Positions 51,533 to 59,359 of a stretch of 64,000 nt of DNA are shown here, piece after piece. The stretch comes from an uncultured Clostridia bacterium (GTDB taxonomy: Bacteria; Bacillota; Clostridia; Christensenellales; Pumilibacteraceae), in assembly GCA_947175335.1 (NCBI GenBank), contig CAMWMF010000005.1:1-64000 (forward strand), in the 5' to 3' direction. Under the pieces are notes generated by a model that worked only from the letters and a program-made list of their open reading frames with translations, had not been told where the DNA came from and ran no database searches. A program made the position numbers and the translations under genes. Position 1 is the stretch's first letter. Each line of letters opens with the position of its first letter.

Positions 51533-52588
51533 TTATCTCCTTTCGCTGTTCCAAACGTATTTTGTATATCTCCCGCCGCCGATTTTTAATATATCACCAT
51601 TTTCAACTAATTCGGCAAGCGTTCTTTGCACTGTTATTTCAGAAATGTCCGCACACTGTTTTTTTATCTCGGATTTAGTAACAGTGCCAAGCTTATTCTT
51701 TATAATTTCTATAATGCGTTGCGGTTTTGTAAGCGGCTTCTTATTCCAAATCTGCACACGGTCATTAAATTCGCGGTACGCACCAATCAAAACTCCCAGC
51801 ATATATTTAACGAACGGAAGATAGTCGTTTGCATTTTCGTGCCAGCCATGCGAGCTTTGCAAAAGCGCGTCGTAATACATCTCTTTTGTCTGCTCTATCT
51901 TTTTTTCTATGCTAACGTATTTCCCAACGTTGTAACCTGAACGATATAACAATAAGAGCGTTAAAAGCCTGCTCATCCTTCCATTTCCATCGTTAAACGG
52001 ATGAATACATAAAAAGTCAAGAATAAACATTGGAATCAATAACAACGGATTTAATGCTTGCTGTTCGATTGCCTGATTAAATGAAACACAAGCTTCATTC
52101 ATTACGTCGGATGTCATCCAAGCTTTAACAGGCTTAAAGCGAATGATTATCTCTCCGTTCTCCGTTTCCTGTTCTATTACATTATCCCCTGTCTTATATT
52201 TTCCACCGTAGTCTTTGCCGCTATACGAATACAAATCCTTGTGCAACTGCAAGACGTATGACGGTTTGAGCGGAATATACTTATAGTTTTCGTGAATGGT
52301 CTTTAATACATTGCGATATCCCGCAATTTCCCTTTCACTACGGTTTTGCGGATTGGTCTTATCTAAAACAAGCTGTTTTAATCGCTCGTCGCTTGTATAA
52401 ATGCCCTCTATTCTATTGGAAGCCTCTGCGCTCTGAATTTTAGCAATTTCCAATAAAGCCGTTAAAGTATCGGCTTGAGTATTCAGATATAAATTCTGTT
52501 CGCCTTTGTGCTCCTGAATTACAGCAACCATTTCCAGTAATTCATTATCAATAGGGAACTTAAATTCTTTATAATCAAACTTGTGCAA
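51533..52588 (-). CDS. Fic family protein with inhibitory motif and C-terminal winged helix
   Basis: A 351-residue Fic protein. The catalytic motif HPFNDGNGR lies at 196-204 with H196 as base; Fic enzymes transfer AMP or similar groups to proteins. An inhibitory-helix motif S57-x-x-x-E61-G62 (class II type) precedes the fold. The C-terminal 70 residues (KPQRIIEIIKNKLGTVTKSEIKKQC and on) form a winged helix, so it may bind DNA. It is the first gene of the RM operon, its end carrying the hsdM ribosome binding site. It may regulate the operon through the palindrome at its promoter; this is inference. Confidence 0.93.
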   Translation of the reverse strand: MHKFDYKEFKFPIDNELLEMVAVIQEHKGEQNLYLNTQADTLTALLEIAKIQSAEASNRIEGIYTSDERLKQLVLDKTNPQNRSEREIAGYRNVLKTIHENYKYIPLKPSYVLQLHKDLYSYSGKDYGGKYKTGDNVIEQETENGEIIIRFKPVKAWMTSDVMNEACVSFNQAIEQQALNPLLLIPMFILDFLCIHPFNDGNGRMSRLLTLLLLYRSGYNVGKYVSIEKKIEQTKEMYYDALLQSSHGWHENANDYLPFVKYMLGVLIGAYREFNDRVQIWNKKPLTKPQRIIEIIKNKLGTVTKSEIKKQCADISEITVQRTLAELVENGDILKIGGGRYTKYVWNSERR

Positions 52589-52603
52589 TTTCCGACCTCA
52601 ATT

Positions 52604-52627
52604 ATATCATTTTTGATATTTTGATAT
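52604..52627. promoter_or_regulatory. Palindromic operator in the leader of the RM operon
   Basis: ATATCA-TTTT-TGATAT at 52604-52619, with a further TGATAT at 52622-52627, directly downstream of the -10 box and in the fic leader. A repressor bound here would block transcription. Confidence 0.6.
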
Positions 52628-52628
52628 A

Positions 52629-52657
52629 ATTATACCACTCGGAATATGATTTGTCAA
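52629..52657 (-). promoter_or_regulatory. Consensus promoter of the fic-hsdM-hsdS-DUF4062-hsdR operon
   Basis: On the minus strand a perfect TTGACA, a 17-bp spacer and a perfect TATAAT. No other promoter-like signal was seen between the five tightly packed genes. Confidence 0.9.
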
Positions 52658-52714
52658 GTCTTATAGTAGCATTTCTTAATTAATTGAAAGCGTGCCATCT
52701 TTCAACACAATTTA

Positions 52715-53662
52715 TTATTGACTGCCGGCGTCGATATTCTTTTTCATCAACTCGGCGAGTTGGAGGTACTTTTTGATTACCGGCGAATCGGTGTATTTGG
52801 AGAATTCGCGTAAATCCTGTACAAGTTCTTTAAGCGCGTTTACGTCGCGGCTTTTTACAACCTGCTCGGTGCGAGCGGCGGCGTTCCAGTTCATAAGATT
52901 GGTCGATTCGGGATAGCAGTTGAGCAGCGCAGTCGAGTATTCGCACACAAAGTCGATATCGCCCTTTGCCATTCGCTTTTCAAAAACCTCGAATATATAA
53001 TTGCGGCGCAAATCCATAAACGGCTTGTACCAGTTAAGTAGCTTATCCGCGCCGACAAGCTCGGCTTCGTCGCCTATTAACATAGAGCCTTCTACCTCGC
53101 ACGCCTCTTTATAAATCTTTTCCTCGTGCAGCATGGCGAAAAGCTTTTCGTCATATTCCTCGTCCACGGGCTCGTTGGTCGCGTCCAAATAGAAGTAGTA
53201 TGTAAACCACAGCGCGCGCAAGTCCTTGAAAAGATTACACACACAGTACACCGCCGCGTACAGCGAAAGGCTGTCTATCGGTTCCCTGTCGTCGGGCGGA
53301 ATAACGCCGTTAAGCACAAGCTTGTCGAACAGCGGCGAGCCGTAATCGTACTTGATAAAATACTTGCCATTCCGCTCGTACCACCTGCCGCCCACCGCAA
53401 GCACGTCGCTCGAAGCGGCGGTATGTACAAACTCCGGCTTATCCTTTGCATAGTCGGGGTGGCGTTCGGGTTCTATCAAAAAGCAAATCCCATACTCGAA
53501 AAGAGTATTGCACGGCTTTGCCGCATACTCGGGATACACCGCGCACGCAAAGCAATAAAGATTAAACAGCAGCTCGCGCTTTAATTGGTATTTAAGGTCG
53601 CTGTCACCCACTCTCTCGAACGTAGGGTCGAATAATTCTTTTATTGTCTGTAAAACTTCCAT
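52715..53662 (-). CDS. Cytoplasmic protein, function unknown
   Basis: A 315-residue protein I do not recognise: no signal peptide or membrane helix, acidic, mainly helical, with aromatic-rich segments (WFTYYFYLDATNEPVDEEYDEKLFAM near 155-180) and a helical C-terminus (VNALKELVQDLREFSKYTD). It is not part of the AT-rich RM operon (its composition is like the host core) and lies between that operon's promoter and the palindromic repeat at 53711-53856. ATG preceded by GAGGTT. Confidence 0.6.
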   Translation of the reverse strand: MEVLQTIKELFDPTFERVGDSDLKYQLKRELLFNLYCFACAVYPEYAAKPCNTLFEYGICFLIEPERHPDYAKDKPEFVHTAASSDVLAVGGRWYERNGKYFIKYDYGSPLFDKLVLNGVIPPDDREPIDSLSLYAAVYCVCNLFKDLRALWFTYYFYLDATNEPVDEEYDEKLFAMLHEEKIYKEACEVEGSMLIGDEAELVGADKLLNWYKPFMDLRRNYIFEVFEKRMAKGDIDFVCEYSTALLNCYPESTNLMNWNAAARTEQVVKSRDVNALKELVQDLREFSKYTDSPVIKKYLQLAELMKKNIDAGSQ

Positions 53663-53710
53663 GATAACCTCTTCAATTCGAAATTAAAGAAAAGATTTAA
53701 TTAGATTAAT

Positions 53711-53856
53711 TGTGCGGCTAACGCCTAGATTTCTCCGCTCCGCGCTGACGCGCTTCGGTCGAAATGATGGGAATTAAGAGTTGTCTTTTCTAAATAGCCT
53801 AGCACATATCACTCATCATCCAAAGCGTAGTCGAGGGATCTAGGCGAACCGCAGCA
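53711..53856. repeat. CCTAGATTTCTCCGC-type palindromic repeat
   Basis: Arms GTGCGGCTAACGCCTAGATTT and GGATCTAGGCGAACCGCA pair, and weak AATTCGAAATT and CCGAATTAATC pieces at the outer ends resemble worn module A copies. Fourth copy of this family in the window. Confidence 0.75.
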
Positions 53857-53890
53857 TATATGTCAAGCTATTATCATCACTAACTCCGAA

Positions 53891-54562
53891 TTAATCACCT
53901 ATCCAATAAGTGTAGCCTATCCCGCGCGTAAGTCCGAGCTTTTGTTGCAGCGCCATGCTTGCGGGATTGTCGGTAAACACGTCGCAAACGGGTGTGCGCC
54001 CAAACGTCATTACGTACGTAATCAAAAACTTTTCGAGCGCCGCAGCAATGCCCCGCCTACGGAAGGGCTCGAACACCTCCAGCATACCCATGCTGCCGTC
54101 GCTGTGCCTGCCTATAAACCCTGCGAGCTTGCCGTTAGCTATCGCGCCGAATATGCCCTTACTCCGAATAATACCCGCAATGCGCTCGACGGTATATCCG
54201 CCGCCCGGGTTGTGATATGCGTCCAGCACGGTTGGCGCAAGGCTGGGTGCAAGCCGCTTTATTTCCATGCCGCTTATAATATCGGGCATCGGCGGCATAG
54301 GGTTGAGATACGCATATGTGAAGCACGGGTTTTGCGCCAAACCCTCGGGCGCGCCAATCAGACACACGTCGCCGCGAATGCTGTACTTTTCCGTATATCG
54401 AGTATAGTCGCGGTCGTCTGCAAAAACGCATTTATACCACTTGCCCATACTGATAACCGCGGCGGTCGGTTCGTCTATAACCACCTCGGCGTTTTCGTTA
54501 TTTACCGCGTCTTCTATGACCGCGCGTTCCACGGCGTACTTGCCGCTATCGAATAGCTTCAT
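53891..54562 (-). CDS. GNAT family N-acetyltransferase
   Basis: A 223-residue protein; the C-terminal half is a GNAT domain: IFGAIANGKLAGFIGRHSDGSMGMLEVFEPFRRRGIAAALEKFLI, with the acetyl-CoA loop RRRGIA, and VCDVFTDNPASMALQQKLGLTRG. The N-terminal half (about 1-105) is a separate alpha/beta part of unknown role, which may bind the substrate. The stop lies beside the palindromic repeat at 53711-53856. Substrate unknown. Confidence 0.82.
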   Translation of the reverse strand: MKLFDSGKYAVERAVIEDAVNNENAEVVIDEPTAAVISMGKWYKCVFADDRDYTRYTEKYSIRGDVCLIGAPEGLAQNPCFTYAYLNPMPPMPDIISGMEIKRLAPSLAPTVLDAYHNPGGGYTVERIAGIIRSKGIFGAIANGKLAGFIGRHSDGSMGMLEVFEPFRRRGIAAALEKFLITYVMTFGRTPVCDVFTDNPASMALQQKLGLTRGIGYTYWIGD

Positions 54563-54619
54563 AACAAAATAAGTTTACACTTCCGACCGCGGATTGTCAA
54601 GTATATGCGCCGCAAACAA

Positions 54620-54652
54620 AAACGGCACCGCTGTTTTGCAGTGCCGTAGTTT
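54620..54652 (-). terminator. Terminator of the repeat-containing membrane protein gene
   Basis: On the minus strand ACGGCAC/GTGCCGT closes a 12-base loop and runs into TTTTTGTTTG, 8 bases after the stop. Confidence 0.8.
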
Positions 54653-54660
54653 GTTTTTGA

Positions 54661-55827
54661 TTATTTCTTCGTAGCCGCCGACATAGCTTTGAGCAGCTTG
54701 CTGAGCGCTTCGTTGAGCCGCTTTTGCTGTTCGGGCGTTTTGTTTTCCGGCTTGGCGCGCTCCTTTTGAAGAAGCGTCGCTACGTCGCGCATTGTTTCGC
54801 GCGGAGCGCCCTCGCGGGAAATCTTTTCTATCTGCGCGATAACGTCGTCCGCGGAAGAACTTCCGCCCGCCGGTTTCGCTTGCTGTGCCTGTTGGGCTTG
54901 GGCTTGCGCCTGTGCTTGGGCCTGAGCCTGCGCCGCGGCTTGCTGTGCCTTAGCCTGAGCTATGGCTTCCTCGCGCGCTCTGCGGCGGATTTCCTCGTCG
55001 CTCTCCTGCGGCGCGTCGGCCACTACCGCTACCGGCTCGTCGTAAGCCGTTGCATTGCCGTACGCGGCCTGGGGCTCTGCGTACATAGGCTGTTCGTTGT
55101 AAACCTCGGCCTGAGGTTCGGCGTATGCGGCTTGCGGCTCGGCATAGGCTGCCTGAGGTTCGTATGTTTGAGCTTGCGGTTCATACGTATTGCCCTGAGC
55201 GGCATATGCGGCTTGTGCGGCAGCTTGCTGTTCGTGCTCTGCACCGCCATGCTGGTCGCCGTCGATAACGGGCGCGAACTTGCCGTAGGTCTTGACTGCG
55301 CCGCCGTACACTACCTTGCCGATAATGCCTCCGATTAAAGTAAGCAATCCGCCAAGGATAAGAAGGAACGTGGGCGACAAGGATAACGCTGCCGCCGCTT
55401 TATCAGCGTCCGCTGTGGACTCTGCTACTGCTGCGGCAAGCGGAGCGGTAAAATACGCCAACGGCACACAAATAAGCGTGGCAATAAGGGTTACAAGCCA
55501 AATCTTGGAAACAAGCGAGTGCTTGAAAGGCTCGTCCACGCAAACCTGTTGGGTAACAAGCGAGGACGGCTTGGCATTGCTCATACGTGCGTTCTTGTAC
55601 AAATTCTTGACGTTCGCGGGCATGTTCTTCATTTGCACGACCGCCGTGTTGGGTTTTTGCACGGCGCGTTTCATGTTGCCTTTGATCTTGTTGAACGCGC
55701 CGCCCACAAGTCCCGCAATGAGCGCGACCGCAAACGCGGCAACAACAACAACCATAAGCACCGTCAGCCACATATCGGCAGACAGCTTTAACTGTTCAGT
55801 GAATAATTTTGCGAGAAATTCCAGCAT
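54661..55827 (-). CDS. Membrane protein with Ala/Gln/Tyr repeats, function unknown
   Basis: A 388-residue protein. Membrane helices lie near 15-40, 110-135 and 155-180. The cytoplasmic or external C-terminal half holds repeats built on YAEPQAAY/TYEPQ (about 210-265), then AQAQAQAQ low complexity (about 295-315), then a helical end with KPENKTPEQQKRLNEALSKLLKAM. No known family. ATG 55827 is chosen because AGGAG precedes it. A strong terminator follows; the neighbouring addA unit is on the same strand upstream. Confidence 0.65.
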   Translation of the reverse strand: MLEFLAKLFTEQLKLSADMWLTVLMVVVVAAFAVALIAGLVGGAFNKIKGNMKRAVQKPNTAVVQMKNMPANVKNLYKNARMSNAKPSSLVTQQVCVDEPFKHSLVSKIWLVTLIATLICVPLAYFTAPLAAAVAESTADADKAAAALSLSPTFLLILGGLLTLIGGIIGKVVYGGAVKTYGKFAPVIDGDQHGGAEHEQQAAAQAAYAAQGNTYEPQAQTYEPQAAYAEPQAAYAEPQAEVYNEQPMYAEPQAAYGNATAYDEPVAVVADAPQESDEEIRRRAREEAIAQAKAQQAAAQAQAQAQAQAQAQQAQQAKPAGGSSSADDVIAQIEKISREGAPRETMRDVATLLQKERAKPENKTPEQQKRLNEALSKLLKAMSAATKK

Positions 55828-55971
55828 ATTGCTCTCCTTTTTCCTCTTGTTATGCAGTCGCAAAACGACTGTACATACAAATCATCTATTATAGTGTAAC
55901 ATATATAAATAAAAAAATCCACACTTTTAGAAAAGAAATTTAATTTTATTTTCGGGTGTTTACTCAAAAAG

Positions 55972-56080
55972 CGGTTGAGATTCCTCGCGTTGCTCGGAAT
56001 GACAAAAAAACAGTAGTTTGGTCGACGGTAAAATATGCTACTCTTTTGTCACTCTGAGCGTAGCGAAGAGTCTCATCCTC
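55972..56080. repeat. GAGATTCCTCGC-type palindromic repeat
   Basis: Arms GGTTGAGATTCCTCGCGTTG and GTAGCGAAGAGTCTCATCC pair around a 40-bp centre. It lies between addA and the membrane protein gene; a short TTCTTAATTCTCAATTA piece at the addA stop resembles module A. Confidence 0.75.
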
Positions 56081-56084
56081 TTTC

Positions 56085-59000
56085 TTAATTCTCAATTATT
56101 TTTCCGGCAGCGAACGAATAAAGCACCGCGCTTTTTACCTTGTACGGAGTGGTGCGCTCCACCGCCGCCTTGTACAACATAAGCTGCTTGCGGTAAGCGT
56201 CGTTTATTAGCGAAGCAGGATTGCCCGTTTTGTAATCGACTATGGTCGCGCTGCCGTCCTTGTCCACAATAAGCAAATCTATAACACCCTGCACAAGCAC
56301 GTCGCCAGCCTTGCCCTCGCCGTACACTTCGCTCGCGGGAAGGTTGACTATAAAGTACCGTTCCTTTGTTATAAACGCTCTGTCCGCCGTAAGCGTTTTC
56401 ATCGCCTCGACGGCCGCTGCTATTTCGCGCTCGTCCACAAGATCGAAGTTCTCGCAAGTGCGCCGCAGCTCGTCCAAATCCAAGTTATCGAAATCGGCAA
56501 GCTCCATTGCGCGGTGGTACGCCGTGCCGCGAAGCATGCTTGCTTCGCTGTCGCCGGTTCTGGTCTTTTCGCCGTTACCTCTGTCGCGGTCGTCGACGGT
56601 GAGCACCTTTGTGTGAGCGGTGTAGTCATCATTATCCCACTCGTCGTGCGCGACTGCGGTAACGCACGTCTTTACCGGCAACGCTTGTTCGAGTCGCCGT
56701 GCGTTATACTCCTCGACCTGCTTGTGCCTAAGCGAAACCGCCGTGGCAATATTATCGTCGTACGGACGACCTTCCGCGTCGCCTATCGGCAAGCGGTCGA
56801 TATCTATTACGTTGGGAATTCGTCCGCTTAAAAAGTGCATCATGCATGTGCTGTCCTCGGGCGAAACCTCTGTAAACGCGCTTTTTTTGCCGCACACTAT
56901 AAGGTTGTGCTTTGCGCGGGTAAGCGCGACGTAGAACAGGCGCAGCTCCTCCGCGCGCTGTCTGTCCGAATACGTGAGGTTTTCCACCATCCACGGCGCC
57001 GACTTGACGAGCAAATTATTTTCGTCGGGAAGCTTGACGAACACGCCGTTCTCCGAAATAAGCACGCGCTTTTCCTTGTCGGTATTGCTGAACTGCTTAT
57101 TGACGTCGGCGACTATTACCAAATCGTACTCCAAGCCTTTGGACGAATGCATGGTGGTGATTGCCACCGCGTCGCCGCCGCCCGTAGCGGACAGCTCTAT
57201 ATTGTTACCGTCGAAGTACGTAAGGAATGCATGCATATCGCAAGCGCGGTCGGCGGCAAAACGTATAAGCGCATCCACCGTGGCGGCGCTTCCGCCCTGC
57301 TCGTAAACGTGCTGAAAATAATCTATTTCCGAGGTGATATAACCCAAAACGTCGGCGCAATCATGATTGATTGCGTAGTTTACCACTCTATCGCGCGCGG
57401 CGATAAACTTATCCACCCTGTCCTTCAAGTCGCCGCGGTAGGCGTTTACCTTTTGCCAAAATGCGTAGTTCTTGCGCTGTCCCACACCTATAGGCGCAAC
57501 AAACGCCGCGCGGGCGGCAGCTTCGCCCTCAACGGATATTCGGGCAAGCTCCTCGTCCGAAAACCCGCCCATAGCCGAACGCATTGCCGTGTACAGCGCC
57601 ACGTCGTCCAGCCTGTTGTCCGCACAGCGCAAAATGTCCATAAGCGCGACGACCTCGGGAAAGGACTTGGCACTGCTGCGCTTTTCCAAGCAATACTTGA
57701 CGCCCCGCCTGTCTAGCTCCTTAGCGAGCGCTGCGCAAAACCTCGATTTGACCGAACGCACAAGCACGGCGATATTGCCTGCATTAGGCGCAGAGCTGTC
57801 GCTTATGTAATCGACAATACAGTCGGCGACAAGCTCGGCTTGACTGTCGTTATCGACGGCGGCAACGGCGTCGGTCACCACCGAATAGCCGCCCGTCCTG
57901 TCACTCTTGTTTTGCTCGTTCGGCGCGGCTACCGTATCGTTTTGCGGCGACTCGGTATCGCCGTCATCCACGGCGTAAAACACCGCCTTACCGTCCGTAA
58001 TACTTTTGTTGCCCCACACCAAGCGTTGCGCCGCGTCCTTGTAGTCCACGCCGCCGAAGCTTTCCGTCATAACGCCGTCAAACACCGAGTTGACAAAATC
58101 TATTACCGCCGCGGACGAGCGGAAGTTGTCGGCAAGCGGGATGTGCGTGTAATTGGGGCTTTTTATAGCGCGCCTAAAATGTTCGGGCGAACAGCGGCGA
58201 AAGCCGTAAATGGACTGCTTAATGTCGCCAACCACAAACATTTCCGCGCCCGCCGCTCTGAAACACTCGGCTATCGCCGACTGCAACGGGTTGACATCCT
58301 GGAACTCGTCTATAAACACGTACTTGATATTTTCGGTTATTCCGCTCAAACACTCGCCGTCGCGCAACACGTTGTACGCGCCGTGTTCGAGGTCGGAGTA
58401 GTCTATCTTGCCCAGCGATTTTTTGCGCTCGGCGTACCGCTGCATAGCGTCCGCAGCTACGGCGCGCAGCGCAAACGAGTACGGCGAGCTGTCGAGCGTT
58501 TTGGCCTGTTGCGTTTCCGCTGCGAAATCGCGGAATTTTGCGCACAGCTTTTTCAAGTCCTTGTACTGCGCGTTAAGCTCGTCGGTGTAATCATGCCGCG
58601 CACTGTGCCTGGTGTACGTTATTTCGTCGGTTATGCCGTCGATATAAGCGAGCATATCGTCGGCGCCTTGAACATGCTTTTCCATGCCCGCAGCTTCGAG
58701 ATCGAGCTTGAGCGCTTTTATGCTTTGCACGATAGCTTCGCGGCGTGCGGATACAATGCCGTCCAGCGCGTCGAAGTATGCGCTGTCCGTGCGGCTGTCC
58801 GACAGATACGCCTGCGGGTCGGGCATTGTGAGCGCAAACTCCAAAATATCGCCCACGAACTCCTTTACTCCGTCGTCGGTGCGCCCGCAAAGCATATCGT
58901 ACATTGTCATAAAGTACGGGTCGGCTGCGTTCCACGCCGCTTCCACCGCGTCGGACACCGCGCGCTGTTTAATGGAGTCCGCTTCACACTCCTCGCAAAC

Positions 59001-59357
59001 CGCCGCGGACGGGTCGAGGTCGGCGGCAAAAAAGTACATGCGCACAAGCTTTTGGCAGTAGCCGTGCAGCGTGCCTATGTTGCACGCGGGCAAAAGCTCC
59101 AAAGCATTGTCGGCAACAGCGCGGTAGTTGGGGTCGTTTTTCAGCTCGTACAGCTTGTCGGTCAGCTTAACTCGCATATCCGCCGCCGAAGCACGGGTGA
59201 ACGTTACGATAAGCATTTCGTCAAGCGACGCGCCTTTTTTGAGCTTGTCTATAATGCGCGCTATCATTACGGTAGTCTTGCCGCTGCCCGCGCCCGCCGA
59301 AACTATTATATTGCCGCTTGTAGTTATTGCGCGGAGTTGGTTATCGGTAAAAGCCAT
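56085..59357 (-). CDS. addA: AddA helicase-nuclease subunit
   Basis: A 1090-residue UvrD-like helicase with a C-terminal RecB-type nuclease. Q motif TDNQLRAI at 4-11, Walker A SAGAGSGKTT at 20-29, motif II in IDEFQDVNPLQ, and the nuclease motif IVDYKTGN with D1041 then QLMLY. AddAB resects double-strand breaks to Chi-like sites for RecA. ATG 59357 is preceded by GAGGTGA, which overlaps the end of addB; the two genes are 2 bases apart. The final codons IIEN and the stop overlap a short module A-like piece. Confidence 0.95.
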   Translation of the reverse strand: MAFTDNQLRAITTSGNIIVSAGAGSGKTTVMIARIIDKLKKGASLDEMLIVTFTRASAADMRVKLTDKLYELKNDPNYRAVADNALELLPACNIGTLHGYCQKLVRMYFFAADLDPSAAVCEECEADSIKQRAVSDAVEAAWNAADPYFMTMYDMLCGRTDDGVKEFVGDILEFALTMPDPQAYLSDSRTDSAYFDALDGIVSARREAIVQSIKALKLDLEAAGMEKHVQGADDMLAYIDGITDEITYTRHSARHDYTDELNAQYKDLKKLCAKFRDFAAETQQAKTLDSSPYSFALRAVAADAMQRYAERKKSLGKIDYSDLEHGAYNVLRDGECLSGITENIKYVFIDEFQDVNPLQSAIAECFRAAGAEMFVVGDIKQSIYGFRRCSPEHFRRAIKSPNYTHIPLADNFRSSAAVIDFVNSVFDGVMTESFGGVDYKDAAQRLVWGNKSITDGKAVFYAVDDGDTESPQNDTVAAPNEQNKSDRTGGYSVVTDAVAAVDNDSQAELVADCIVDYISDSSAPNAGNIAVLVRSVKSRFCAALAKELDRRGVKYCLEKRSSAKSFPEVVALMDILRCADNRLDDVALYTAMRSAMGGFSDEELARISVEGEAAARAAFVAPIGVGQRKNYAFWQKVNAYRGDLKDRVDKFIAARDRVVNYAINHDCADVLGYITSEIDYFQHVYEQGGSAATVDALIRFAADRACDMHAFLTYFDGNNIELSATGGGDAVAITTMHSSKGLEYDLVIVADVNKQFSNTDKEKRVLISENGVFVKLPDENNLLVKSAPWMVENLTYSDRQRAEELRLFYVALTRAKHNLIVCGKKSAFTEVSPEDSTCMMHFLSGRIPNVIDIDRLPIGDAEGRPYDDNIATAVSLRHKQVEEYNARRLEQALPVKTCVTAVAHDEWDNDDYTAHTKVLTVDDRDRGNGEKTRTGDSEASMLRGTAYHRAMELADFDNLDLDELRRTCENFDLVDEREIAAAVEAMKTLTADRAFITKERYFIVNLPASEVYGEGKAGDVLVQGVIDLLIVDKDGSATIVDYKTGNPASLINDAYRKQLMLYKAAVERTTPYKVKSAVLYSFAAGKIIEN

Positions 59358-59359
59358 AA

